From NCBI GenBank assembly GCA_015063685.1, contig SVTR01000028.1, positions 1-46,915 of the forward strand: a DNA stretch of 46,915 bases. Reading direction: 5' to 3'. The position numbers and the translations under genes were made by a program. The stretch's first letter is position 1. Every line of letters begins with the position of its first letter. Positions 13,101 to 22,900 of this stretch are shown here, one piece after another. The notes under the pieces were generated by a model. The model was not told the origin of the DNA, did not search any database, and worked only from the letters and a program-made list of their open reading frames with translations. The stretch comes from Oscillospiraceae bacterium. Its GTDB lineage: Bacteria; Bacillota; Clostridia; Oscillospirales; CAG-272.

Positions 13101-13504
13101 CCCTCAAAAGCAATCGCCTTCAGGGACTCGCAATGGTAAAAGGCGGAGTTCCCTACCGCGGTGATGGTTGAAGGCAACACGACTGTTTCCAGCTCCGTCT
13201 GAAAGGCGAAGGCCTCCTCCGAAAGCTGTGTTACCGTCATTCCGTCCAGGGTGGCAGGAATGGTCAAGTGGGCCACAGCGGCGCCGTCAGCAGCCTCATA
13301 GCCGTCAATACACACCGTGCCGTCTTCAAGCAAGGTATACTTGTACCCCGACGCGGATTGCGAGCTGCTCTGCGTCGTATTCTCCACCGCCGTCTGCCCG
13401 GACATATCCTCGACTTCCGTTACCGCAAAAATATTCATCGGAACGGAGGAAAGCAATATGACCGCGGCCAGTCCCGCTGAAAAAATCCTATTTGTTATTT
13501 TCAT
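1124..13504 (-). CDS. Giant BspA-type LRR surface protein with FN3, PKD and C-terminal dockerin-like module
   Basis: This is a 4126-residue secreted protein. The start is ATG at 13504 with AGGAG 7 nt upstream. Residues 1-28 are a signal peptide. LRR_5/BspA-type repeats of about 23 residues (consensus I-P-x-S-V-x-x-I-G-x-x-A-F) occupy about 55-140 and 225-1895 and are grouped in near-identical long units. Residues about 1905-2780 hold several fibronectin-III and Ig-like domains. A PKD domain is near 2800-2870 (FGDGTTG, then YTVTLTVTDDSGN). A carboxypeptidase-regulatory-like beta domain is near 2880-2950. A Gly-rich linker is near 3050. About 1000 residues that I do not recognise follow. A dockerin-like end starts at about 4065: DVNGDAEINEDDL is a canonical calcium loop, and the second loop (GNEDIDIFDIFAALE) is degenerate. 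No sortase motif is visible. It is probably an adhesin or scaffold-docked surface protein; the ligand cannot be inferred. Confidence 0.92.
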   Translation of the reverse strand: MKITNRIFSAGLAAVILLSSVPMNIFAVTEVEDMSGQTAVENTTQSSSQSASGYKYTLLEDGTVCIDGYEAADGAAVAHLTIPATLDGMTVTQLSEEAFAFQTELETVVLPSTITAVGNSAFYHCESLKAIAFEGKAPKFGFTIAEGCAALEKVFCLTDCDLSAFCALLVSDLGERVATGVEISAFADLTSLQAAYKAYLTDAPGQIDGSIQSAVTVIGDIVAEGTCGDTIVWQLDSNGVLAITGSGAMPDYQSKKSPWYANRGNIRSLVLGKDITRIGSYAFQDCAGIKTLTLHSGLASIGNYAFYNCDGIMGGLTIPASVSSIGTYAFYDCDGFDGKLIIEANDGMTIGERAFYSCGGFTGLELGDGVTSIGYYAFYECAGMTGDLVIPDSVTSIGSSAFQNCKGFDGSLTLSENLATIESSVFSNCSKITGELVIPDSVTRLNSGAFGSMDGITSVIIGANVTYTNYPFSNCDSLKEMTFTGTTVPDNNPFSGIGKALEKVYVPTESYEAYASDYKTYLPAGARLGVIDAEDDFLVSDDVLTAYLGEGGEVVIPDGVKTIGVGAFRNCTTLTKVILPDSVETIDEYAFSGCANLVSVEFSDSLTTIGNYAFQNCNSLEAVVLPDSLEIIGDYAFYNCDGITGGLTIPASVFSIGTYAFYDCDGFDGKLIIEANYGMTIGERAFYSCGGFTGLELGDGVTSIDYYAFYECAGMTGDLVIPDSVESIGSSAFQNCKGFDGSLTLSENLATIESYVFSNCSKITGELVIPDSVTRLNSGAFGSMDGITSVIIGENVTYTNYPFSNCDSLKEMTFTGTTVPSNNPFSGVGKALEKVYVPAESYEVYVEAYKTYVPANAQFRAIGAEGEFLIDGDVLTAYFGQGGEVEIPDGVKTIGMSAFRNCTTLTKVILPDSVETIDEYAFSGCANLVSVEFSDSLTTIGNYAFQNCNSLEAVVLPDSLEIIGDYAFYNCDGITGGLTIPASVSSIGTDAFYDCDGFDGKLIIEANDGMTIGERAFYSCGGFTGLELGDGVTSIDYYAFYECAGMTGDLVIPNSVASIGAYAFHNCKGFDGTLTLSENLTVIESHVFYGCSKITGELVIPDSVTSLEYYAFGNMDGITAVIIGANVTYVYYTFNSCDGIKEMTFTGTTVPDNNPFSGIGKALEKVYVPAESYEAYVEAYKTYVPANAQLSVIGAEGEFLIDGDVLTAYFGQGGEVEIPDGVKTIGMGAFRNCTTLTKVTLPDSVETIDEYAFSGCANLVSVEFSDSLTTIGNYAFSSCVSLLSMDLPGSLVTIGERAFETCAALTSLHLPSNLETIGNYAFYNCDGITGGLTIPASVSSIGQEAFYDCDGFDGKLVIQANDGMIIGEGAFQYCGGFTGLELGDGVTSIDYYAFYECAGMTGDLVIPDSVTSIGSSAFQNCKGFDGTLTLSENLTDIESYVFYGCSKITGELVIPDSVTSLEYYAFGNMDGITAVIIGANVTYVYYTFNGCDGIKEMTFTGITVPYDNPFFGVGKTLEAVYVPAESYEAYASDYKTYLPAGARLGVIDAEDDFLVSDDVLTAYLGEGGEVVIPDGVKTIGTGAFRNCTTLTKVILPDSVEIIDEYAFSGCTGLVSVEFSHSLTTIGSYAFQNCSSLEALDLPDCLTDIEAYGFYECKALKSLTLPSSLKKIGEYAFANCDGITGGLTIPGSVSSIGNYAFLRCNGFDGKLVIERNDGMTIGEGVFQYCSGFTGLEIGEGVTSIGTFAFYDCHSMTGDLVIPDSVTSMGSSVFSNCNSFDGTLTISQNLRTIGSYTFSDCSHISGELVIPKKITEIGYLAFGNMDGITSVIIGEQVASVSTPFRNCDNIKEMTFMGTSVPENNPFSGIGKALESVYVPKESYDKYVSAYSDYVGENVQFATDLLKAQVKNLAISQLYSRTVVLTWMAHISEEVVGYVIKRDGVVVADTTGLTYVDRTLSVDTAYVYTIYGYTEDGRTTSESTITVTPVAPTIMNIKTDNGLNKIGVNGGRIYAYVYNDKNLEPFGDEKTVGNLYYVKDGTRVLIGQATLSTALGSSSTAVYTVDWDITNVEDGDYPVVFVLKDVDGATTEYSETLSVDRSVPEKISQVMAVGNVDVIYVNWVIATEIDTIYRIYRRSNDSESFTMIAQISDRNTLSYTDKAVDPNKVYYYYVVGVNDFGQESEPSDIAAASLRADTEAPVVTKLTPDNGSYLSGSVIIGVTSQDNLAVTQTQLYYSLDDGETWILLDQSVKGSFTSVFDTTTLPDGPIKVKGMAYDAAGNESTPMIYVFCVDNTGPEQVKGLAYESTSVTVTLRWNDVADQDMGYYCVEIKNADDSYDEVVQADSTLGVNIYHLTPDTEYTYRVVGYDVHGNRGIPSEDITVRTKSDTTPPVISKIRPTSGYYADTISLSITATDEYSIKSILIQTSVNGSKWVDVYTETYDQIGSVRTLYYDLSVASYPEGHIYIRAIATDHLGNQSVSDKTAPFVQHIIDRTPPKQPENLIAIGYSGYIEISWTQGSETDLNRYAVYRATEENGKFVLLAGGIAALNYYDRNVTPGTTYFYKITVDDLAGNQSEYSEVVSASVLSDTEKPEIHSIYPAASHKIGLKHKTISVLAGDNHALASILIEYSKDGVVYHTLKVFENIDAYSKTVSADLDTAEFSHGDSVFIRVTVTDAFGNTAISDVVEYGVDFDPPTASSAEATFEKGAVTLEWIGHGEEDLAGYYVYRKVKGAGSYSLIAQRQAIADQTVYSIADTTLAKKGITYVYKIEATDQWGNTSYLETEITLPDRSAPVAKLSCEAVMVVGVEYYVDASLSTDDSAIVSYHIDFGDGTTGTESKAIHKYAATGTYTVTLTVTDDSGNVSSCTKEISVKERALLGSVEIQVKDENGKAVPNAAVYFDLGESSQVIKYTDNRGYASFTSEVGKHTVGCIIPNNEWLPAKKEIVVTAGEETVVTMTMIHQPLVEGSFEIHRMTFEEIVAAGIDVTVPENQYYVRVTVYLQYVETTIESPILWNPHTNEQKSEPIVVGDKVYIAKAVGGQMREPTGGGAGGGVGGGVGDDYTPEEVSVILFEIPIDVWSLKEFFEVKLHIINNASAEFSMLDNVVTLNVPEGLTIMDTLISEKEAVVKIAEIKGQTTETITWILRGDEVGEYYLSADYSGILSQFNAPIYTEFVAADPIEVYGLSNLKLYVEIPDILDNATLYYNVSLINEGSIDVYLPRINTEDILLEVELLDDRGREMLERLGLTARDFSTVDSEGETIEDWVTRLTGDVGVLKGGYAIRKHYMCLNQSSYSEKDYKLERYWYEMQNSYGLEVEIVVKPLSYFKSYLNSDVSSAEKAEQVLGVHKNVYDYLMNNQNFAYWALYSSNGALIHELPGTAEIMLWEMMNFDFVKMITAKESEALVKTLLLDAMEMSISSVSDYTTYLNAVGFLSKVTDFAQTASLEQIFGEATDELGRYIPGYFKYLYENGKWEFYRAVTGRYGDSEQYFYGYWEQYAKTASLDTTVTEAEFSALLHKLFSAEGFESVWSELSDMDSIIKDVLTVSAEVEMDISVFILAESNLANYNLFLDALISCAPAANGVRDMAGNGTGKAFLAAYAPWATVSSQLISKTQGQPIYGDADQVVRCAQEIKTQMNNGSALRGFLDKVLLYGAERFSDDAAGLYTEDAAEYAGIAGAGWFASLKISLDLEDYVGSNVFYAGQRHRVANNIRYISVVTMAMQEALVRAERAYRGDASAENAQSFMQLLYYLINIRAIGESQVAELGMSYAKDPVTFPEGYANPWDSDDLFKQVCAITDVADVKSWDEWRDVVEDELAVMRVQLFKNPVATEITGVYAPVVTFDYTKGETAQKFSDEYRYSIDGGLTWQQCDGGTIKIGVSAETIELMVERIDRTNTDQTGTGYCTIYGIPSLMNSGIIVVENAFGYLIDHLDKDKLYEITFSDTVMDYAYGDSLSIQVPAGSYSFLCQTDKTYKYVYIRSLSDASAYASYTLESAIVDYQSDWDVDLENGKITDLSSTSAQPLMDYCEKLRGDVKVTAPSGDEADKVGTGYILTLDDQAYEIVVSADVNGDAEINEDDLYEMLDHMNGEDELSGIYLEAGCMLGNEDIDIFDIFAALESVRAGEVTE
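8777..11830 (-). repeat. Long in-gene direct repeats of 993, 993 and 1062 bp
   Basis: The same word (gacaccgtcggg on the plus strand) recurs at 8777, 9839, 10832 and 11825, giving periods of 1062, 993 and 993 bp. At least 230 bp starting near 10560 match the sequence 993 bp further on base for base. The extra 69 bp of the long unit equals one 23-residue LRR. Confidence 0.9.
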
Positions 13505-13543
13505 AGTTGATCTCCTATGTACAATAAAAATATTATTTTAAAA

Positions 13544-13572
13544 ATTATATCACACATTTTGAAATTTTTCAA
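13544..13572 (-). promoter_or_regulatory. Sigma-A promoter of the LRR/dockerin operon
   Basis: Read on the minus strand: TTGAAA (13572-13567), 17-bp spacer, TATAAT (13549-13544). The predicted start site lies about 33 nt before the ATG at 13504. It is the only good match in the region on this strand. Confidence 0.8.
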
Positions 13573-13887
13573 TAACCTTTGGGGAATTTTTTTGCTTATT
13601 TTATTGATTTTGCACATTTTTTAGCAGTTTAGTAACATGACAAAACACATTTCTCCATCCATCCAAAACAAAGCCCTCCATATGCGTGATAGCCCGGGAG
13701 GGTAAGCATTTACCTTTGAGGCGCATTTGAAATTTTATACTGTTGCTTCAGTGCTTGTTACTTGTTAATCAAATCTTTGATCTTTCGCACCAATCCACGA
13801 TCCGATTGGAAACGCACTTGTTAATTTACACAAAATGCGAGAATCTTTTTTTACATGTGCCTCCTCGGACATCTTCTCTTTTTCAAT
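13573..13887. other. Intergenic region between divergent giant genes
   Basis: This is AT-rich sequence between the two divergent promoters, with no credible ORF. Two weak inverted repeats are visible: CCCTCC/GGAGGG around 13674-13701, and CCAATC (13790-13795) with GATTGG (13804-13809). Neither can be assigned to a known regulator. Confidence 0.4.
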
Positions 13888-13916
13888 TGACTTTGGCGCT
13901 TTATGGTGTTATAATT
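13888..13916 (+). promoter_or_regulatory. Sigma-A promoter of the protease/LRR gene
   Basis: TTGACT (13888-13893), 17-bp spacer and TATAAT (13911-13916) lie about 45 bp before the ATG at 13961. With the minus-strand promoter at 13544-13572 it forms a divergent pair in one intergenic region. Confidence 0.8.
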
Positions 13917-13960
13917 AAACTGTATATTTGTTTCCATTTTGGATTTTAAGGAGTGGTCTC

Positions 13961-16900
13961 ATGAAACAATTACGAAAAAGAAAGATCCTGATCGTTCTCA
14001 TCAGCGTGCTGGTGCTTTCCCTGATTGCGGGCGCTGTCACATTGCTGATATTGCACAGGCGCGAGCAAGTTCTGGAACAACAGCAGGATGCGGCCCTACA
14101 GGAGCTATACGACAACCGAGGAAAATATGATGAGCAAAGCATTGTTCTTACAAATACCACGAAATCGAGAGCAGAGGCATTGGCTGAGGCCTTCGGTGCC
14201 ACCCTGCGTATTACCGAAGACGGCAGCTTTGCCACGCTGACCTTGCCCGAGGGTGTCAGCGTCTTTGACATATACGAGGACGAGGCCAACCGCAAGCATA
14301 TTGAGCACCTGTCTCTGGACTATCACGCCTCGGTGCAGGATCTGGGGATCAGCGAGGAGATGGGTGGTCTTCGCCTGCCCATGCGCCCTCAGTCTGCACC
14401 TGCCGATACCGGATATGCCCAGCAGACCTATCTGGACTACCTGAATATGCAAAACGTCTGGGGCAGAACCCAAGGCGCGGGGGTCACGGTGGCTGTCATC
14501 GACACGGGTATTGATACAGACCACTCGGAATTTGCGGGGCGCATCAGCGAGTTCTCTTACAATGCCACCGAGGATAAGATCGTCAAGGACTGGCTTCAGG
14601 AGGACGGTTCCTACGACTGGTCTCTCATTGAGGACGAGCAGGGTCACGGTACCGCTGTAGCGGGTGTCATCGCCGCGTCTGTTGACGGTGACGGCGTGGT
14701 GGGTATTGCCCCGAAGGTAAATCTCATCGTCATTAAGGCCGAATGTAACGAGAACGGTACATTCAAGCGCACATCCGATCTCGTTTTCGCCCTGTATTAC
14801 GCTATTGAGCGGGATGTGTCTGTGGTCAACATGTCCTTTGGTACTATAGGCAACAATCCCTTTGCCGAGCCTGCCCGGTTGGCCGTGGACAGCGATATTC
14901 TCTGCCTTGCTGCCGCAGGTAACGAGAGTTCTGCTGCACCCACCTATCCCGCGGCGGATGAGAATGTGTTCGGCATCGGTTCTCTTGCCGATAACAGTTG
15001 GGCATTAGCCGATTACTCCAACTACGGCGAGAACGTGGATTTCGTTGCCCCGGGTACGGTCTACACCACCCTCATGGGCGGTGGGTATGGCTATATGAAC
15101 GGCACCTCCTTTGCTTGTCCCGTATCGGCAGGTGTTATGGCTTTATACGCGTCTCAAAACAGATACGCGGACTTCAAAACCACGGCGGAGCTTTTGTATG
15201 CCTCCTGTTATGACCTGGGGGATCTTGGTCCCGATCGCTACTACGGCTACGGTGCCCTGGATGTGAGCGCTCTCCTGCTGGAGAAACGCGGTACGGTCAC
15301 CTTCAACATGATGACCGACGAGCTGGAGAACACCGCTCAGGTCTTTATTAGGAACCACACACTGCAGAACATTCCCCAACCCGAGCGTTTGTATGCCATT
15401 TTCGACGGATGGTACTACGATCCTCAATGTACCGAGGAATACGTGTGGTACGAAGATAAATTCCATACCGATCTGACCCTGTATGCCAACTGGGTCAATG
15501 AGGAGGACGGCATTCCGTATACATACGTAGAGCTGGATGACGGCACCATCGAGATCCGCTCTTATACGGGTCACCGCCGTTATATCACCATCCCAGACTA
15601 TATTGACGGCAAGCTCGTCTCCTCCATCGGCGAGTATGCCTTTGCGGGCAATACCCGCATCCGTGAGGTTACTCTGCCAAAGTATCTGAAGCGCATCCGC
15701 ACATCGGCCTTTTCGGAGTGTGCCAATCTTGTCAGCATTGGAATTCCGGATACCGTGACGGAGATCGAGGCATATGCCTTTAGTGGCGACGTGCGGCTGT
15801 CCGGCGTGATCCTTGGGAAAGAAAGTCAACTGGTCTCTATTGGAAATTTCGCTTTTGCGGGGTGCGCCAAAATGCGTGACTTTACCGTCCCCGCCAAGGT
15901 TACTGTCCTGAGCGGCTCTGTGTTCAACGGTAGCACCTCGCTGATGTCCATTGAGGTGGACGAACGCAACGAGTCTTTCTGCGCCGAAAACGGCGTGCTT
16001 TTCACCAAGAACCGGGAAAAGCTGATCTGTCATCCCGCAGGTCTGAACGGTAGCTACACCCTTCCCCAAAGCGTGCGTGAGATCGACGATTATGCTTTTG
16101 CCTATACCCATCTTTCGGGTGTTGAGCTTTCCAAGGCAGAGGTCATCGGAAGCTTTGCCTTTGCTTACGGACAGCTCAAGTCCGTAGTTCTCCCCCATAC
16201 GGTCATTCGTCTCGGCACTTCTGCCTTTGAGGGATGCTCGTATATGACAAGTGCGGTGCTCAGCCAAAGCCTGACCGAGATCCCCGCCAAGGCTTTCTCT
16301 CTCACCTCACTGACCTCTGTGGATATTCCCCCCAGTATTGCGCGCATCGAATCGCAGGCGTTCTATAAGATCTACACACTCACCAAGGTGAATTTCGCTT
16401 CCGACGGACATCTGACCTCCATTGGCGCAGCCGCCTTCTTCGAGGACTCGGTGACTTCCCTGTCCATTCCCGCCTCGGTAGAATTCATTGATGATTCCGC
16501 CTTTGCCTCCATCATAGCGCTGACCTCTCTGACCTTTGAGGAGGGCAGTGGCTTGAACATCATCAGCAACAACGCCTTCAAGGACACGATCTCCCTGACC
16601 TCTGTCAGTTTGCCGGAAGGTCTGATCACTCTGGGCGAAAACGCCTTCATGAATTCGGGGCTTCTGACCGTGACCATTCCCGCCTCTCTGCAAGAAATGA
16701 AGGCAGGAGCCTTCGCCTCCTGTCACAGTCTGACAAGCATTTTTGTGGATAGTCAAAATAGCGTCTATGCGGATGTTGGCGGTGTGGTGTATCTCAAGGA
16801 CGGTTCGGCGCTGGTTGCCTATCCCGCAGGCAACAATCGTACCGAATACACCGTGGAGAACGGCGTAACCGAAATTCTGGCCGCGGCCTTCCAAGGAGCG

Positions 16901-19900
16901 GAAAATCTTCACTACGCCCATTTGCCAGAAGGACTTCTCCACGTCCGGGAATACGCCTTTGCAAATACGAAATCCATGGAGCGGATGGTTTTGCCCGATA
17001 GCGTCGAGGTCCTTGACGAATACAGCTTTGCCGGGTGCGGTGCCAAGGCCTATGACCTGTCCGACAATCTTCGTGAGATCAAGATGTACGCTCTGTCCCA
17101 GAATCTGCGACTGACAAGCATTGAGATTCCCGACAGCGTAATGCAGATCAGCAACTACACCTTTGCTGAGGACTGGAATCTCCGCTCCGTGACCTTTACG
17201 GAGAATGCCAAAATCCCCCGCATCTCTTACGGTGCATTCGCCTATTGCGGTCTCACCTCCTTCCGCGTGCCTGCCAGCGTGTCCACCATGGCACAGGGGG
17301 CCTTTATGGAATGCACCAATCTCCAATCCGTCACCTTCGCGAAAGACAGCCAACTTACGAGCATCTCGGCGTATATGTTCGATGGGTGCTCCAACCTGCA
17401 AAGCATCACCTTTGAAGAAGGCAGCGCATTGACTTCCATCCAAGCCCACGGTCTTGAGGGACTTACCAAGCTGACCACGCTGGATCTGGGGGACGCCAAG
17501 CTTCAAAACATCGATAACTTCGCCTTCCGCTTCTGTGAGAGCCTGACCCGCTTTGATGTTCCCGAGGGGGTCACCTTCCTTGGTCGTTATGCCTTCTACT
17601 ACTGTACGAAGCTTGCGGAAGTCACCATCCCCGCCACCGTGGACTTCATCGGTCGATTCGCCTTCCTGGGCACCAAAGATCTGAACGTCTACTTTGCCGC
17701 TGAAACTCTGCCTGAAAATCTGGCCGAGGATTGGGATCACGGTACGGCCGGCTACTATTTGGGTGTGACCGACGTGGTCACCGAGGGTGATTGGACGTAC
17801 GCCTTACTGACCGACGGCGGGATCGCCATCATCAAGTATAACGGCACGGCTGCGGACATTGATCTCGCCACCTTGAATTTGGGTGGAGATATCGTCAACA
17901 TCGGCGGCGAGGCCTTTGCCTACAGTACCGTTGAGCACATCACACTCCCCGATACCCTGGTCACCATTCAGGCCGAGGCGTTCTATCACTCTGCCCTGAA
18001 GGCCGTGTCTATCCCCGCAAACGTGACTTTCATCGGCCGTTCCGCTTTCGCTGACACCCCCATTGAAAGCCTGACCTTTGTGGCCGACGCTCAGGTGAAG
18101 ACCATTGAGCAATCCGCCTTTGAGCATACCGAAAAGCTCGGTGGCGTTGTCATTCCCTCCTCGGTAACCACCCTGGGCCGTGCCCTGTTCAAAAACAGCG
18201 GCATCACATCCCTGACCTTCGCCGACGGCTTTGCCATGACGGAGATCCCCGAGGAAGCCTTCGCCTATACGCACATCTCCTCCGTCATCATCCCTGACAG
18301 CGTGACCCTGATCAATCACAACGCTTTCCGCGAGATCAAGGAGCTGAAGTCCGTAACCTTCGGAAGGGGTGAGGAGCTGATGATCATGTCCAACGCATTC
18401 TATCAGTCGGGATTGGAGACTGTCGATATCCCTGAGAACGTGAGCTATGTGGGCGAATACGCATTTGTAGCCCTGCCCAACCTGTCCGCGTTTACGGTTT
18501 CCGAGAACAATCCCTACTACAAGGCTGTGGACGGTCTCTTGGTTTCCAAGAATGGCCATAAGCTGATCTCCGTGCCCGCCGGGCGGACGGGAAGCCTCAC
18601 CGTACCCGAGGGCATTGAGGTCATCGGCTTTGGTGCCTTTGAGGACAGCAAGCTCTCTGAAATCAAGTTCCTTGAAAATGCGAATATTCTGTCCTTCGGA
18701 TACCGCGCGTTCTATAATGCCGACGGTATTACCGAGATGCACATTCCCGCCAGCGTGATCGCCATCGACTATTACGCCTTTGCCATGTGTGACAATCTGC
18801 AAAAGGTAACCTTCGCCGAGAGCAACAATTTGAAGGGCGTCTACGAGGGCGCGTTCTACGGCTGTAAGAATCTCTCCGACATCATGCTCCCCGACAGCAT
18901 CGTGGAGATCTCCGACTTCGCCTTCTACGGTTGCCGCAGGCTCACCGATATTCCTGTATCGGAGACCTGTGAGATCAAGGGCATTTACGATTACGCTTTT
19001 GCCTATGCGGGCTTTGGCGGTGATTACACCACACCCGAAACCCTGATTGACATCGGTGCCCATGCCTTCATGGGCAACAAGTTCACCTCAGTGACCATTC
19101 CCGGCACCAACTACTGGGATCTGGTCATCGGCCTCGGCGCCTTTGAGCAATGTAACGAAATTACCGAGATCACTATGCCCTTTATCGGCGCCTCCTTTGA
19201 AGATGACCAATTCGCATGGTTTGGATACATATTTGGCGCAGGCAGTCATGAATCCAATGCCACTTACGTACCCGAAAACCTGAAGAAGGTCAGCATCACC
19301 CGAGATATCACCGTTCTCCACGCCTACACCTTCTACGGCTTGAGCGCCTTGGAGGAGGTCTCCCTCCCTACAAGTATCCGTACCATCGGTCACAAGGTCT
19401 TCGAGAAGACCACCTTCCGCTATGAGCTCAGCGGCACCATTGAATTTTTGGATCTCAATGGGAAACCCGTCACTCTGGCTTCCAAGGCGCTGACAGGCAC
19501 CGGTGTATCGGGCAGCTTCAAGCTCTCCAACAAGGTTCAAAACCTCGCCGTTTCCGCTTTTGAGAACTGTAAATATCTGGAGGGTATTGAACTTCCGGCA
19601 AGTATAACCTCCATCCCTCATCGTGCTTTTTTTGGATGTGAATCTCTTGTATACGTCGGCATTCCCGATACCGTAACCTCTATTGATTTTGGATCTTTTG
19701 GGGATTGCAAAAGCTTGAAGGAAATTTTTATCCCCGACGGCATAACAAAAATTGGAGATTCTGCATTCAGGGGTTGCGAAAGCCTTGAACACATCGATAT
19801 CCCTGATACCATTTCAGAGTTTGGATCCAACGCCCTGACGAACTGCTCAAGTCTCAAAGAGTTACGTGTCCCCCCATCGGTTACGGCTATAAATCTGTCT

Positions 19901-22900
19901 AACTGTTCCTCTTTGGAAACCGTCGACTTGCCTGAAGGCATTACTTCGGTGAATTTTAGAGCATGCACTAAATTGAAAGAGATCCATCTCCCCTCCACCG
20001 TCACTTCCTTGCCTCAAAGCGCCTTCTTCGGATGTGAAAGCCTTAAGGAGATCGTTCTTCCCGAAGGAATGTCCTCTATTGAAAGACATACCTTCAGAGG
20101 TTGTATAAATCTTACCTCTGTTGTCATCCCCGACAGTGTAACCTCTATCTTTGATTATGCATTTTCTAATTGTATCAATCTCGGCGAAATCACGTTGGGC
20201 AGCGGCTTGCAGAATATTTACACCGGGGCATTTGACAATTGCACGATCTTGTATAGGATCAACAACAGGAGCAATATTCAGCTTTCCATCGGCGAAAACT
20301 ATTCCAACGGCAAAATTGCCCAATATGTCAAGGTTATCATTGACAAAGACGGCAACAAGACTTATCGCAAGGGCTCGGAAGGCTTCACCTTCGTTGACAC
20401 CCCCGATGGCTTCAGATTCATTTACGAAGGCGGCAAATACAAGCTGATTTCCTATTTTGGAGAAGCCGAGACCGTAACGTTGCCCATGAGCATCAACGAT
20501 CAGCCTTACGAAGTCTTCAACATGAGAGGAGTCAAGAGAGTCATCATTCCCGAAGGCATCACCTCCCTTGCCTCCCAGGCTTTCCGGGATTGCGTTTCCT
20601 TGGAATACATTGAGCTTCCTGACAGCATGACAGAGCTCGGCTCGTATGCTTTCTACGGCTGCACGAATCTGCAAGAGGTCAAGCTCCCCAAAGAGCTTCG
20701 CAGAATTCCCGCCTATGCTTTCGCATCTTGCTCCGCTCTCAATGATATTCAATTACCCGACACACTGGAACGCATTGACGAATATGCCTTTAATTTCTGT
20801 AGTAGTTTGAAGTCCGTTCCCTTCCCCCCTTCTCTCACCACGATTGGGGACGTGGCTTTTGAGGGTTGTTCTTCTCTCACGTCTATCACAATTCCCGAAA
20901 GCACCGTGAATATCGGAATATACGTTTTCAACTTGTGTTTCGGTCTGACAGAAGTCAACCTTCCCGACACCATGACGGTTCTGCCTGAGAGCTTTTTGAA
21001 AAGCTGCACCTCCCTTCGCACCATCCATCTGCCGGAGAGCCTGACAGAAATCGGAAGGTATGCTTTAGCGTCCACCGGCTTGGTCAGCATAGAGCTTCCT
21101 CATGGTATTACCCATATTCCCGACAGTCTGTTCAACTCGTGTAAAAGCTTGCAGAGCGTGACCATCCCCTCAAGCGTCACCTCCATCGGTCAGGATGCGT
21201 TTTATTATTGCTTGGGCCTTGAAAGCCTGACCCTCCCCGAAGGCGTCACAACCCTTGAAAGCTTTGCTTTCCAGCATTGTCATGAATTGAAGGAGCTTGT
21301 CATTCCCTCTTCGCTGACCCATATCGGCAGAGCTGCCTTTATCTACTGTTATGAGCTTTCCTCCCTATCTCTTCCTCAAGGCCTGCAAAGCATTGACAAG
21401 GAAGCTTTTTCCAACTGTGGGGCGACCGTGACCATACACCCCGACAATCCATACTTCGTTGCCAAGGACGGAATCATCTACAATAAAGATATGACCCAAA
21501 TCCTGTACGTTTCCGATCATGTGACCGAAGCCATCATCCCTGCCGGTGTCAAAGATATTCAATCAGCCTTCAGCTATCATACCCAACTGAAAAAGATCAG
21601 CTTTGAAGCCGGATCTGCCATCACCCAGATCCCCTCCGGCGCATTTTACGGTTGCTCTGAGCTATCTGAGATCATCCTGCCTGCGGGCGTGAAAACCATA
21701 GGAAACAGCGCCTTTTATGAATGTAAGTCTCTTCGGTACATTGAAATTCCCGAAGGTGTCACCCTCATTGACGCATACGCATTCGCTTATTCCTCCAATC
21801 TGGAGACCGTTATTTTCCCCGACAGCGTCACGAGCATATCCAGCTACGCCTTCTACGAATGTACCGGCCTTGTCTTCATGAACTTGCCAAAGGATCTGAA
21901 AAGCATCGGTGATTCGGCCTTCAGCCGTTGTTTCGCTCTTCCCCGTCTTGATCTCCCGGAAGGCCTGACATCTATCGGGTACAGCGCCTTCTCCGCGTGC
22001 CGAAATCTGACCACGGTGGTTCTTCCCCAAAGCCTAACGTCCCTCGGCACCTACGCTTTCGGTTCTTGTGAAAGCCTGTATCAAATCATCAACCGAAGTG
22101 ACATTACCCTGACCTTGGGTAGCACGAACAGCGATGACATAACGTACTATACCAAGATTTTGACAGACAAGCAAGGCAACGTTTCCTATGCCACCGATTC
22201 TTCCGGCGGCGCTTACATAGTGGTTGACAATTTCCTGTATATCTGCCGAAACGACACATATACCATGCTGGCCTATCTGGGGAACGAGGCATCGGTCACC
22301 CTGCCGACGGATGTTAACGGGCATGCCTACACCATTCAGAAGTTACGCGGTGTGACTCGTCTTACTCTGCCCGAAGGTGTTACAGAGATCCCCTCTTCCG
22401 CCTTTGGGGATTGCTACTCGTTAGTTGAGATCAATCTTCCCGAGAGCTTGCTATCCATCGGGCATGGGGCCTTCTACGGCTGTGAAAATCTCAGAACGGT
22501 TACAATACCTGACCGGGTTCATCTGGTAGATACGAGTGCCTTTGCTTACTGTACCAAATTGTCCTCCGTAACCTTGAGTGAAAGCCTGACCGCAATCGGT
22601 GACGCTGTGTTTTCCAACTGCTCTTCCCTGGCTCAAATAGACATCCCCGATGGAGTTACCAATATCGGCAGTTCTGCTTTCGCCAATTGCAGTAGTTTGC
22701 GCAGTATCACCATTCCCGACAACGTAACCAACCTGGGAAGCTCCGCTTTCGCCAACTGCTCCGCGTTGGAAACTATCGTTCTTGGAGATAACATCACGTC
22801 TATCGGGGCCGATGTTTTCACAGAAACGGCTTACGCCCAAAATCCCGAAAATTGGGAAAACGGCTGCCTGTATATCGGCAACTATCTCTTCGACGTGGAT

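Noticed and set aside
4982..13171. A 2729-codon open frame on the plus strand opposite the LRR gene
   Set aside because: It mirrors the repetitive LRR coding strand. Its repeats follow the 993-bp units, it lacks a ribosome-binding site and signal, and the minus frame has clear domains. Stop-free antisense frames are expected from this codon usage.
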